Origin: Methylomonas sp.
GTDB taxonomy: Bacteria; Pseudomonadota; Gammaproteobacteria; Methylococcales; Methylomonadaceae
Length of the DNA: 7,678 nucleotides
Direction of reading: 5' to 3'
NCBI GenBank assembly: GCA_028688235.1
Contig: JAQTYP010000152.1
Span: forward strand, 1 to 7,678
The first letter of the stretch is position 1; every line of letters begins with the position of its first letter. A program made the translations under genes and the position numbers. Under the pieces are notes generated by a model, which ran no database searches, had not been told where the DNA came from, and worked only from the letters and a program-made list of their open reading frames with translations. Of this stretch, positions 1-6,059 are shown one piece after another.

Positions 1-43
1 CCGATAAAAACAGCAGGTTGGCTAGCAGGTAACGAAATTTCAT
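1..43 (-). CDS. 5' end of a leftward gene with a signal-peptide-like start (partial)
   Basis: Read on the minus strand from the ATG at 43-41, the frame gives M-K-F-R-Y-L-L-A-N-L-L-F-L-S and runs off the left edge. A short basic start followed by a leucine-rich hydrophobic stretch is typical of a Sec signal peptide or an N-terminal membrane anchor. A good Shine-Dalgarno sequence (GGGAG on the minus strand) lies six bases before the ATG, which is the main reason to accept so short a fragment. The gene is divergent from the tautomerase gene at 118, so the 74 bases between them should hold both promoters. The product cannot be identified from 14 codons. Confidence 0.55.
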   Translation of the reverse strand, partial: MKFRYLLANLLFLS

Positions 44-117
44 GGCGTACTCCCGGGTGGTTTGTTATTTTTGTCCGACAAGATTACCAATAATTTGCAA
101 AAGAGCGAGGAATTGCG

Positions 118-465
118 ATGCCGTATTTGAAAATCACGACCAATGTCGACATAACGCCCGAGCAGTCGCCGCAGTTGCTGGCGGATTTGTCGCGGCTGCT
201 GGCCAAGGAAACCGGTAAACCGGAGCGCTATGTCATGGTGGAGGCGACTGGCGGCAAGGCAATGTCGTTCGGCGGCAGCACTGAGCCCTTGGCTTATTTG
301 GAATGTAAGAGCATAGGGTTGTCTCCGGCACAGGCTAAGGCGCTGTCGGCGGCTATTCCAACGATTTTGGCATCGAAATTGTCACTGCCTGCCGACCGGG
401 TTTATATCGAGTTCAGCAATTGCCCTGCCGAATTTTGGGGTTGGAACGGCTCGACATTCGGATAG
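118..465 (+). CDS. MIF-family tautomerase (phenylpyruvate tautomerase-related)
   Basis: The 115-residue product has the length of human macrophage migration inhibitory factor and lines up with it end to end. Proline follows the initiator Met (P2, the catalytic base once Met is removed). The T-G-K-P segment (K34), the FGGS(S/T)EP segment (51-57), S-I-G (65-67), V-Y-I (95-97) and the closing G-W-N-G-S-T-F are all present. The family forms trimers and tautomerises keto-enol substrates such as phenylpyruvate; the bacterial substrate is usually unknown. Two MIF features are missing. The CxxC pair is replaced by L58 and L61, so the thiol-oxidoreductase motif is absent. The substrate-contacting Asn after V-Y-I is replaced by E98. 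A GAGG ribosome site seven bases before the ATG supports the start. The gene for bacterioferritin follows after 50 bases on the same strand and may be cotranscribed. Family assignment is firm; the physiological role is not. Confidence 0.9.
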   Translation: MPYLKITTNVDITPEQSPQLLADLSRLLAKETGKPERYVMVEATGGKAMSFGGSTEPLAYLECKSIGLSPAQAKALSAAIPTILASKLSLPADRVYIEFSNCPAEFWGWNGSTFG

Positions 466-515
466 ACTATAACGAACAGCCGTATATTTTTACAACGATA
501 CCGAGGGTATATCCT

Positions 516-980
516 ATGCAAGGAGATAAAAAAGTCATCGACTATTTAAACAAGGTACTGGAAAACGAGCTGACGGCAATCAATCAGTATTTTTTGCATG
601 CCCGCATGTATAAGAATTGGGGTTATGACAAACTCAACGATAAGGAATATCACGACTCCATAGGAGAGATGAAGCGTGCGGATAAAGTGATAGAGCGCAT
701 CTTGTTTCTGGAAGGCCTGCCGAATTTGCAGAATTTGGGCAAGTTATGGATAGGGGAACATCCCAAGGAAATGCTGGAATGCGATCTTAAATTCGAACAC
801 CTGGCCGTGCCGGTGCTGAAGGAGGCCATCGCCTATTGCGAAACCGTCGGCGATTACGTCTCCAGAGAATTGTTCGAAGACATACTCGAAAGCGAGGAAG
901 AGCATATCGATTGGCTGGAAACCCAACTGGGCTTAATCGAGCAAATCGGTATACAGAATTATCTGCAGTCGCAAATTTGA
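516..980 (+). CDS. bfr: Bacterioferritin, with ferroxidase ligand His54 replaced by Arg
   Basis: The 154-residue product matches E. coli Bfr (158 aa) throughout: the N-terminal M-Q-G-D-K-K-V-I start, N-E-L-x-A-I-N-Q-Y-F-L-H-A-R-M in helix A, E-R-I-L-F-L-E-G-L-P-N-L-Q, and H-I-D-W-L-E-T near the end. Bfr forms a 24-subunit shell that oxidises Fe(II) at a di-iron centre and stores it as mineral, with heme between subunit pairs. The heme ligand M52 is present. Of the six di-iron ligands E18, E51, E94, E127 and H130 are present, but position 54 is Arg (codon CGT) rather than His. Such a subunit may be impaired in ferroxidase activity or work in mixed shells with a second Bfr, as described for some bacteria with two Bfr types. 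The frame is open back to 420, but the ATG at 516 gives the canonical N-terminus and has GAGGG eight bases upstream. Confidence 0.95.
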   Translation: MQGDKKVIDYLNKVLENELTAINQYFLHARMYKNWGYDKLNDKEYHDSIGEMKRADKVIERILFLEGLPNLQNLGKLWIGEHPKEMLECDLKFEHLAVPVLKEAIAYCETVGDYVSRELFEDILESEEEHIDWLETQLGLIEQIGIQNYLQSQI

Positions 981-1279
981 TCCGGAAACATTGAATCCCC
1001 CCTATTTTTCTGTGAAAGTTCATGGTGGAAGCTGTGCCCGTCGTCACGACGAGGGCGCAGCTTCCACCCAAGATTGCCTTTCCTTTTCTGGGGTGATGTG
1101 CCGGCTAGCCTATCGTCGCAACTATTCCGGCGATCTGCATGCGAAGAAAAAATGTGCGGCAGGCGGATCGAATGTTGTGATGATGCCCATAGGTTTTGAT
1201 TGATTTTCCCCCAAACTTCCAGCACTCTTTAGCGCTCAATAATGCTTCCCATCAAAACAATAAAAATAAGGATAATCCC
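981..1279. other. Intergenic gap between bfr and the DUF502 gene
   Basis: This stretch holds no convincing gene. Short open frames in it lack ribosome sites and recognisable sequence. Its main content is the hairpin at 1024-1068. There is no clear Rho-independent terminator directly behind bfr: the region after its stop has a C-run and TTTTT without an adjacent stem. The last 80 bases are AT-rich and should hold the promoter and leader of the DUF502 gene, but I see no confident -35/-10 pair. AAGGA at 1268-1272 is the ribosome site of that gene. Confidence 0.7.
1024..1068. repeat. Long intergenic inverted repeat (hairpin; REP- or MITE-like candidate)
   Basis: GGTGGAAGCTG at 1024-1034 pairs perfectly with CAGCTTCCACC at 1058-1068. 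Pairing continues inward through TGCCC against GGGCG with one G-T wobble, and after a two-base bulge (1051-1052) through GTCGT against ACGAC, leaving almost no loop. About 21 pairs form in 45 bases. No T-run follows on either side, so this is not a normal Rho-independent terminator. The shape and position, in a gap between genes, resemble dispersed palindromic repeats of the REP type, but only one copy is visible in this window. Confidence 0.7.
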
Positions 1280-1858
1280 ATGAAAAAGCTACTCAATTAC
1301 ACGTTAATCGGGATTCTGGCGCTGATTCCGATCGTCGTGATATTGCAAATTATCTTGTTCGTAAAAGACCGCATTGCCGATCTGTTCCAGTTTGTGTACG
1401 GCTATTCGGATAATTATTTCATTACCTTTTTGTTGTTTGGATTCAGTTTTGCGCTGATTACCTACATCGGGCTCAGGGTCAGTTTGGGGCGTTTTTCCAT
1501 CATCGCCGCATTCGAAAAATTGATAGAACGCATTCCAATTTTGAGTACCATCTATCGCGTCACCAAAAAACTGGTGCACATGATTGCAGGCCACGAACTG
1601 CAAGAGCCGCGCGAAGTCGTTTATGTCGAATACCCGAAAGAAGGCCTGTGGGTACCTGCTTACGTGACCAATAAGGTCGAAGACCGCTATGTATTATTCG
1701 TACCGACATCGCCGAATCCGACCTCCGGATTTGCGATCATCGTTCACGAGTCGAAAGTCATTAAATCGGAAATGAGCATAGAGCAGGTCACCAGCTTTAT
1801 CATCAGCATCGGTGCTGATTTCGAAAAACTTGGCGAAGTCAAAAAATTACCTCAATAA
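1280..1858 (+). CDS. DUF502 family inner-membrane protein
   Basis: The 192-residue product starts M-K-K-L-L and has two strongly hydrophobic segments at about residues 6-27 and 46-68, followed by a soluble part of about 120 residues. Segments typical of DUF502 (the family that includes plant COV proteins) are visible: I-P-I-L-S-T-I-Y near 90, E-V-V-Y-V-E-Y-P and a V-P-T-S-P-N-P-T-S-G-F segment. The family is widespread in bacteria, sits in the inner membrane and has no established biochemical role. The frame is open back to 1196, but the ATG at 1280 has AAGGA seven bases upstream and begins the conserved part, whereas the extra N-terminal residues are Asn/Gln-rich and look like untranslated leader. 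pncC follows after 37 bases on the same strand, so cotranscription is likely. Confidence 0.9.
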   Translation: MKKLLNYTLIGILALIPIVVILQIILFVKDRIADLFQFVYGYSDNYFITFLLFGFSFALITYIGLRVSLGRFSIIAAFEKLIERIPILSTIYRVTKKLVHMIAGHELQEPREVVYVEYPKEGLWVPAYVTNKVEDRYVLFVPTSPNPTSGFAIIVHESKVIKSEMSIEQVTSFIISIGADFEKLGEVKKLPQ

Positions 1859-1895
1859 TCCTGGTATCGAGTTGGCGCCGGATTTTCTCGCCGAG

Positions 1896-2396
1896 ATGGA
1901 TGAATCGACTTACCGATTGGCCGAAGCATTAGGGCGCGAGTTACTTGCCAGACAATGGCAACTGGCCTTGGCCGAGTCCTGTACGGGTGGCGGCATCGCC
2001 CAGGCCGTAACCGACGTGCCCGGAAGCTCGGCTTGGTTCGATCGGGGATTTGTCACTTACAGCAATGCGGCCAAAGTGGAGCTTTTGGGGGTGCAAGCCG
2101 CCACGCTGGAACGGGTTGGCGCAGTCAGTCAGGAAATCGCATTGGAAATGGCGGCCGGTGCGCTGACTCATAGTCGAGCCGATTTGGTATTGGCAGTTAC
2201 CGGCATCGCCGGTCCTGGTGGCGGAAGTGTCGATAAGCCAGTGGGTACCGTTTATATCGCCTGTCAGTTGCGCGGAGGGCTCGGAGTTTGCATCAGAAAG
2301 CAGTTTGCCGGCGGCCGATGTGGGGTACGTCGGCAGGTCGTGGCGTTTTGCTTGCAGTTGGCTCGAGAGCAGGCTTACGTGCCCGGCCAAGTTTAA
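1896..2396 (+). CDS. pncC: Nicotinamide-nucleotide amidohydrolase (CinA C-terminal domain protein)
   Basis: The 166-residue product matches the stand-alone CinA C-terminal domain protein of E. coli (PncC). It hydrolyses NMN to nicotinate mononucleotide and ammonia, recycling the NMN released by NAD-dependent DNA ligase. Visible motifs are A-E-S-C-T-G-G (26-32, with S28 the likely catalytic serine), G-S-S-A-W-F-D-R-G-F-V-T-Y-S-N (43-57) followed by K60, G-A-V-S near residue 72, T-G-I-A-G-P-G-G-G-S, K-P-V-G-T-V and V-R-R-Q. One oddity is G-G-R where E. coli has G-D-R near the C-terminus. The reading frame is intact. The frame is open back to 1812, inside the DUF502 gene, but the ATG at 1896 aligns with the E. 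coli N-terminus. No strong ribosome site precedes it, so a TTG at 1872 or coupling to the upstream gene remains possible. recA, a frequent neighbour, does not follow. Confidence 0.92.
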   Translation: MDESTYRLAEALGRELLARQWQLALAESCTGGGIAQAVTDVPGSSAWFDRGFVTYSNAAKVELLGVQAATLERVGAVSQEIALEMAAGALTHSRADLVLAVTGIAGPGGGSVDKPVGTVYIACQLRGGLGVCIRKQFAGGRCGVRRQVVAFCLQLAREQAYVPGQV

Positions 2397-2422
2397 GGTC
2401 GCATTAAATCCTGCAAAAAGGG

Positions 2423-2453
2423 TTTAGTCCCGTCCGATCAATTACGTTAAAAT
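2423..2453 (+). promoter_or_regulatory. Possible sigma70 promoter for the M48 peptidase-dapC genes
   Basis: TAAAAT at 2448-2453 is a fair -10 box, with the weak -35 candidate TTTAGT at 2423-2428 (19-base spacer). It lies about 35 bases before the M48 gene start in a short 90-base gap after pncC. The -35 box and spacing are poor, so this is only a candidate. Confidence 0.3.
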
Positions 2454-2486
2454 GCCGCCCTTATTCAATTTGCGGATATTAGCGTC

Positions 2487-3269
2487 ATGTTGAAAACACG
2501 TTTTCTGACGATCTGTGCTTCACTCGTTTTAAGTGCTTGCGCGACCAGTCCAACCGGACGGACCCAATTCATTTACATGCCGGACAATCAGGTCGATCAA
2601 ATGGGCTTACAGGCGTTCGACAGCATGAAGAATAAGAATCCGGTCAGTCGTAATCCGCGCTTCAATCAATTTGCCCAATGCGTTGCCTACAGCATTACTC
2701 GGGAAGTAGGCGGGCAATGGGAAGTGGTGGTATTCGAGGACGAAACCCTGAACGCGTTCGCGTTGCCGGGAAACAAGATAGGCATACATACCGGTTTGAT
2801 CAATCTGGTCGATAACCAGGATCAACTGGCCGCCGTGATAGGTCACGAAATCGGCCATGTCTTGTCCAGGCACAGCAACGAACGTTTGTCGCAAGAAACC
2901 GCCGTTAGCACAGGCCTGGCTATGGTTCAGGCTGTGACCCAGCCGCAAACCGCGCTTGGGCAGACAGCATTGGGCTTGCTCGGGATAGGCGCCGAATATG
3001 GAATCATCCTGCCTTACAGCAGGATACATGAATCCGAGGCCGATACGATAGGTTTGGACCTGATGGCTCGCGCCGGTTTCGACCCGCGGCAAAGCATCGA
3101 TCTTTGGTTAAAAATGGATAAAGCCTCGCAAGGTCAGCCCATAGAGTTTTTGTCAACCCACCCATCGCACGGCAGTCGTATCGACAATCTGAATAATCAC
3201 ATGAATAAAGCCCTTCAGCTCCAGCAGCAGGCCGGGCAAATGGGTAAACAACCGCGTTGCACTAAATAA
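2487..3269 (+). CDS. M48-family metallopeptidase, outer-membrane lipoprotein (LoiP/BepA-like)
   Basis: The 260-residue product begins with a lipoprotein signal peptide ending in L-S-A-C (C18). Ala at +2 predicts transfer to the outer membrane, so the enzyme should act in the periplasm. The peptidase domain shows the zinc motif H-E-I-G-H (120-124) and a downstream E-S-E-A-D (182-186) whose first Glu should be the third zinc ligand. N-A-F-A-L-P-G (89-95) with G-I-H-T-G-L and the closing T-H-P-S-H-G-S-R-I are also typical of secreted M48 peptidases. Relatives in E. coli, LoiP and BepA, take part in outer-membrane protein quality control; a similar role here is inferred. Two periplasmic cysteines, C65 and C258, could form a disulfide. 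Its stop overlaps the dapC start. The ribosome site (GGA at 2474-2476) is weak. Confidence 0.9.
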   Translation: MLKTRFLTICASLVLSACATSPTGRTQFIYMPDNQVDQMGLQAFDSMKNKNPVSRNPRFNQFAQCVAYSITREVGGQWEVVVFEDETLNAFALPGNKIGIHTGLINLVDNQDQLAAVIGHEIGHVLSRHSNERLSQETAVSTGLAMVQAVTQPQTALGQTALGLLGIGAEYGIILPYSRIHESEADTIGLDLMARAGFDPRQSIDLWLKMDKASQGQPIEFLSTHPSHGSRIDNLNNHMNKALQLQQQAGQMGKQPRCTK

Positions 3270-4462
3270 TGAATCCGCATTTATCCCAACTGCATGCCTA
3301 TCCTTTCGAAAAACTGGCGACGTTAAAGCAAGGCATAATGCCGCGTGTCGATAAAGAACCTATCGTGCTGTCCATCGGCGAGCCCAAGCATGCGACGCCG
3401 CATTTCATCCAGCAGGCGCTGATTACTCATCTGCATGGCTTGACGCAGTATCCGACCACCAAAGGATTGCCCGAATTAAGGCTAGCCATCGCCGATTGGC
3501 TTGGTCGCCGCTTCGAACTGCCTGCAGGTAGTGTCGATGCAGAATCTCAGATATTGCCGGTAAACGGCACGCGGGAGGCCTTGTTTTCGTTCGTGCAGGC
3601 CGTCGTCGATCCTGGCGCTCGGCCCGTCGTCATCATGCCCAACCCGTTTTATCAGATATACGAAGGCGCGGCCTTATTGGCCGGTGCGGAGCCTTATTAT
3701 TTGAACACATTGGAATCCGGCGGCTATTTGCCTGATTTCGATAGTGTGCCGGAAAGCATCTGGCAACGCTGTCAATTGATTTTTATTTGCTCGCCCGGCA
3801 ATCCGACCGGTACGGTAATGTCGGAAGCCGACCATCTGAAATTATTGGCGCTGGCGGAAAAATACGACTTTGTCATCGCTTCGGACGAATGTTATACCGA
3901 GCTTTACGGTGATGAAAGCAATCCGCCCCAGGGTTTGCTGCAAAGTGCCTGGCACAGCGGCAATGAGGCGTTCAAACGCAGCGTGATTTTTCAGAGTCTG
4001 TCCAAGCGCTCGAATGCGCCGGGTCTGCGGTCAGGCTTCGTGGCCGGTGATGCCGAAGTTTTGAAGCACTATTTCAAATACCGTACCTATCACGGCTGCC
4101 CGATGCCGGTACCGACCCAGCATGCCAGCATAGTGGCCTGGAACGACGAGGCGCATGTCGAACACAATCGCCAGCTTTACCGCGATAAATTCACGGCCTT
4201 CATCGAAATTTTGCAGGATGTTTGCGAAATCAGCCGGCCGCCGGCCAGTTTTTATGTCTGGCTGAAGACCCCGATTGTCGATTGCGAATTCGCCCGGCAA
4301 TTGTTTGCCGAGCAAAACGTCACGGTGTTGCCCGGAAGTTTTCTGTCGCGTGATAGTGGCGGCATCGATCCCGGTGCCAACCATGTTCGCATCGCCTTGG
4401 TCGCGCCTTTGGAAGAAATTATCGAAGCGGCCCAACGCATAAAAGAATTTTTAACAAAATAG
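3269..4462 (+). CDS. dapC: Succinyldiaminopimelate aminotransferase
   Basis: The 397-residue product is a fold-type I PLP aminotransferase that converts N-succinyl-2-amino-6-ketopimelate and glutamate to N-succinyl-LL-diaminopimelate in lysine and peptidoglycan synthesis. Visible landmarks are the N-terminal P-F-E-K-L and S-I-G-E-P-K-H-A-T-P substrate region, Y-P-T-T-K-G-L-P-E-L-R, P-G-N-P-T-G (N178), S-D-E-C-Y (D206 and Y209, cofactor contacts), the Schiff-base lysine in S-L-S-K-R-S-N (K246) and the substrate-carboxylate Arg in H-V-R-I-A-L-V (R374). This pattern fits the dedicated gammaproteobacterial DapC rather than ArgD, and dapD directly downstream supports it. The start ATG shares its A with the last base of the M48 stop (TAATG) and no good ribosome site precedes it, so translation is probably coupled. 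Related aminotransferases are the only realistic alternative. Confidence 0.93.
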   Translation: MNPHLSQLHAYPFEKLATLKQGIMPRVDKEPIVLSIGEPKHATPHFIQQALITHLHGLTQYPTTKGLPELRLAIADWLGRRFELPAGSVDAESQILPVNGTREALFSFVQAVVDPGARPVVIMPNPFYQIYEGAALLAGAEPYYLNTLESGGYLPDFDSVPESIWQRCQLIFICSPGNPTGTVMSEADHLKLLALAEKYDFVIASDECYTELYGDESNPPQGLLQSAWHSGNEAFKRSVIFQSLSKRSNAPGLRSGFVAGDAEVLKHYFKYRTYHGCPMPVPTQHASIVAWNDEAHVEHNRQLYRDKFTAFIEILQDVCEISRPPASFYVWLKTPIVDCEFARQLFAEQNVTVLPGSFLSRDSGGIDPGANHVRIALVAPLEEIIEAAQRIKEFLTK

Positions 4463-4533
4463 GTGTCAGGCTTAAGGCGCAGGGTGCAAAACATCTTGGC
4501 CTCGAAGCTTGGACCCAGAACCCAAGAGAGCAC

Positions 4534-5352
4534 ATGTCAAATCTGGAAACCATCATCAGCGACGCGTTCGAAAATCGCGCCGAAATCAGCCCGTCCACCG
4601 TCTCCGCGGAAGTCCGCGACGCAGTCAACGCAGTTTTGAGTCAGCTCGACAAAGGCGAAATGCGCGTTGCCGAAAAAAAAGACGGCGATTGGGTCACTAA
4701 TCAATGGCTGAAAAAAGCCGTTCTGTTGTCGTTCCGCATCAACGAAAACAAAGTCATAGCCAGTGGCGATGTGCGTTATTACGACAAAGTGCCGACCAAA
4801 TACGGTCAATACAGTGAAGAAGACTTTGTCAAGGCCGGCGTCCGCGTCGTGCCTAACGCTGTGGCCCGTTACGGCTCGTACGTCGCGCCGGGGGCGATTC
4901 TGATGCCGTCTTACGTCAACATCGGCGCCTATGTCGACAGCGGCACCATGGTCGATACCTGGGTCACCGTCGGTTCCTGCGCCCAAATCGGGAAAAACGT
5001 GCATCTGTCCGGCGGCGTCGGTATCGGCGGCGTGTTGGAGCCCTTGCAAGCCAACCCGACCATCATCGGCGATAACTGCTTCATCGGTGCTCGCTCGGAA
5101 ATCGTCGAAGGCGTCATCGTTGAAGATAATTGCGTCATTTCGATGGGTGTCTACATCGGTCAAAGCACCAAGATATTCAACCGCATGACAGGTGAGGTCA
5201 GCTATGGCCGTATTCCTGCCGGTTCGGTGGTCGTATCGGGCAACCTGCCTAGCAAGGATAGCAGTCACAGTCTGTACTGCGCGGTGATCATCAAACAAGT
5301 CGATGAAAAAACCCGCAGTAAAACCGGTATCAACGAATTGTTGCGCGACTAA
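4534..5352 (+). CDS. dapD: Tetrahydrodipicolinate N-succinyltransferase
   Basis: The 272-residue product is nearly collinear with E. coli DapD (274 aa). It transfers succinyl from succinyl-CoA to tetrahydrodipicolinate, the step just before DapC in the succinylase branch to meso-diaminopimelate and lysine. The N-terminal helical part contains D-G-x-W-V-T-x-Q-W-L-K-K-A-V-L-L-S-F-R-I-N. Hexapeptide repeats of the left-handed beta-helix run from about 105 to 210, including M-P-S-Y-V-N-I-G-A-Y-V-D and the invariant H-L-S-G-G-V-G-I-G-G-V-L-E-P-L. The catalytic pair D141 and E189 is present at the canonical positions. The C-terminus has A-G-S-V-V-V-S-G-N-L-P and G-I-N-E-L-L-R. The enzyme is a cytoplasmic trimer. 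The ribosome site is an AAGAGAG run very close to the ATG. dapC ends 71 bases upstream and a strong terminator follows, so dapD is the last gene of this transcript. Confidence 0.98.
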   Translation: MSNLETIISDAFENRAEISPSTVSAEVRDAVNAVLSQLDKGEMRVAEKKDGDWVTNQWLKKAVLLSFRINENKVIASGDVRYYDKVPTKYGQYSEEDFVKAGVRVVPNAVARYGSYVAPGAILMPSYVNIGAYVDSGTMVDTWVTVGSCAQIGKNVHLSGGVGIGGVLEPLQANPTIIGDNCFIGARSEIVEGVIVEDNCVISMGVYIGQSTKIFNRMTGEVSYGRIPAGSVVVSGNLPSKDSSHSLYCAVIIKQVDEKTRSKTGINELLRD

Positions 5353-5367
5353 TTATCAGATAACTTG

Positions 5368-5404
5368 ATGGCCGGACAGTTCAGTGATCGTCCGGCCATT
5401 TTTT
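5368..5404 (+). terminator. Rho-independent terminator after dapD
   Basis: ATGGCCGGAC at 5368-5377 pairs perfectly with GTCCGGCCAT at 5390-5399 (10 bp, 12-base loop), followed by a T-run to 5404. It lies 15 bases behind the dapD stop and separates the dap genes from the tRNA operon. Confidence 0.95.
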
Positions 5405-5421
5405 AAAAATGGAAAAATAAT

Positions 5422-5450
5422 TTGACAGGGAGTAGGTTTGTCAGTATTAT
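5422..5450 (+). promoter_or_regulatory. Strong sigma70 promoter of the tRNA operon
   Basis: TTGACA at 5422-5427 is a perfect -35 box. After exactly 17 bases comes TATTAT at 5445-5450, one mismatch from the consensus -10. Transcription should start near 5457, leaving a leader of about 44 bases before tRNA-Pro. The leader contains a small GC hairpin at 5467-5481. The discriminator behind the -10 is not GC-rich. Confidence 0.9.
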
Positions 5451-5500
5451 AGCAACTTCACCACGGGGCGGCATCGCTGCCTCAGAATAGAAGGTCATTT

Positions 5501-5577
5501 CGGGGTATAGCGCAGTCTGGTAGCGCGTCTGCTTTGGGAGCAGAATGTCGGGAGTTCGAATCTCTCTACCCCGACCA
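5501..5577 (+). tRNA. tRNA-Pro (anticodon TGG)
   Basis: A 77-base cloverleaf with encoded CCA. The acceptor stem CGGGGTA pairs with TACCCCG, the anticodon stem TCTGC/GCAGA holds loop TTTGGGA with anticodon TGG at 5535-5537, and the T-loop is TTCGAAT. The sequence follows E. coli tRNA-Pro(UGG) closely, including C at position 1, which is typical of bacterial tRNA-Pro. It is the first gene of a three-tRNA operon and is six bases from tRNA-Arg. Confidence 0.98.
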
Positions 5578-5583
5578 AGATTT

Positions 5584-5660
5584 GCGCTTGTAGCTCAGCC
5601 GGATAGAGCATCGGCCTTCTAAGCCGAGGGTCGCAGGTTCGAGTCCTGCCAAGCGTGCCA
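5584..5660 (+). tRNA. tRNA-Arg (anticodon TCT)
   Basis: A 77-base cloverleaf with encoded CCA. The anticodon stem TCGGC/GCCGA holds loop CTTCTAA with anticodon TCT at 5618-5620, reading AGA/AGG codons. The T-stem is GCAGG/CCTGC with TTCGAGT. It resembles E. coli argU. The first acceptor pair (5584 with 5656) is G-T rather than G-C, a minor oddity. Confidence 0.98.
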
Positions 5661-5677
5661 ATCTCAAAAATCATTAT

Positions 5678-5754
5678 GGTGAGCGTAGCTCAGTTGGTAG
5701 AGTCCCGGATTGTGATTCCGGTTGTCGTGGGTTCGAGCCCCATCGTTCACCCCA
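5678..5754 (+). tRNA. tRNA-His (anticodon GTG)
   Basis: A 77-base tRNA with the extra 5' G typical of histidine tRNAs: G-1 at 5678 opposite C73 at 5751, followed by CCA. The anticodon stem CCGGA/TCCGG holds loop TTGTGAT with anticodon GTG at 5712-5714. It is close to E. coli hisR. It is the last tRNA visible in the operon, and the accessory-looking DNA begins right behind it. Confidence 0.98.
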
Positions 5755-5756
5755 AT

Positions 5757-5786
5757 AAATTCAGTAAGTTACCGTCCTGAATTTTT
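5757..5786. terminator. Weak AT-rich terminator-like hairpin behind the tRNA operon
   Basis: AAATTCAG at 5757-5764 pairs with CTGAATTT at 5777-5784, with a 12-base loop and a T-run to 5786. It begins three bases behind the tRNA-His CCA, the right place to end the tRNA transcript. The stem is AT-rich and therefore weak. On the minus strand the same hairpin is followed by TTTATT, so it might also stop the leftward J-domain transcript. Confidence 0.5.
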
Positions 5787-5799
5787 CTAAATAAAATCC

Positions 5800-5837
5800 A
5801 TGTAAGCACTATGTAAGCATCTGAAAGTTAGCTTACA
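5800..5837. repeat. Short TGTAAGC repeats, two direct at 11-bp spacing and one inverted
   Basis: ATGTAAGCA occurs at 5800-5808 and again at 5811-5819, exactly 11 bp apart, about one helical turn. An inverted copy GCTTACA lies at 5831-5837. Evenly phased short repeats like these usually mark protein binding. Their place just behind a tRNA gene would fit arm-type sites of a tyrosine recombinase or an operator, but no such protein is encoded in view. Confidence 0.55.
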
Positions 5838-6059
5838 AATGGCAACGAAAGGATTTCGACTTTTATCCAATACTGCCATAGCCAAATTAATCGCCATATC
5901 ATGCCTTGATTTTGTGTCTTTGGTTCTTGATGTGATTCCCCAAGCGCGTTAATGAAATCATTGAGGTTCTTGTCTTTTGGCGTCCACGATGCCGCGTAAG
6001 CCCCCGTCAACATTGAGTTTGGCCGTTCACAATCAATCTTGCTATTGCCCTTATAATTT

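Noticed and set aside
420..515. Upstream extension of the bacterioferritin frame starting at an ATG inside the tautomerase gene
   Set aside because: The ATG at 516 gives the canonical Bfr N-terminus, has its own ribosome site, and puts all ligand positions at their usual numbers. The extension reads as out-of-frame tautomerase sequence and leader.
787..1225. Overlapping minus-strand frames across the bfr end and the following gap
   Set aside because: They lie antisense to bfr or across the palindrome, have no ribosome sites, and give low-complexity Arg-rich products.
1196..1279. Longer N-terminus for the DUF502 protein
   Set aside because: The extra residues are Asn/Gln-rich leader translation, whereas AAGGA sits correctly before the ATG at 1280 and the conserved region starts there.
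1812..1895. Start of pncC inside the DUF502 gene
   Set aside because: The E. coli homologue aligns from the ATG at 1896. The extra residues are out-of-frame DUF502 sequence.
4537..5298. 253-codon open frame on the minus strand opposite dapD
   Set aside because: It is the antisense shadow of a highly conserved dapD, is rich in Asp, His and Val as expected from codon mirroring, and has no recognisable domain.
5467..5481. Attenuator or riboswitch in the tRNA operon leader
   Set aside because: Only a six-pair hairpin with a three-base loop and no T-run. Leaders of tRNA operons often contain such small structures.
5800..5837. CRISPR-like repeats
   Set aside because: Only short 7-9 base units with an 11-bp period, no spacers of typical length and no cas genes.
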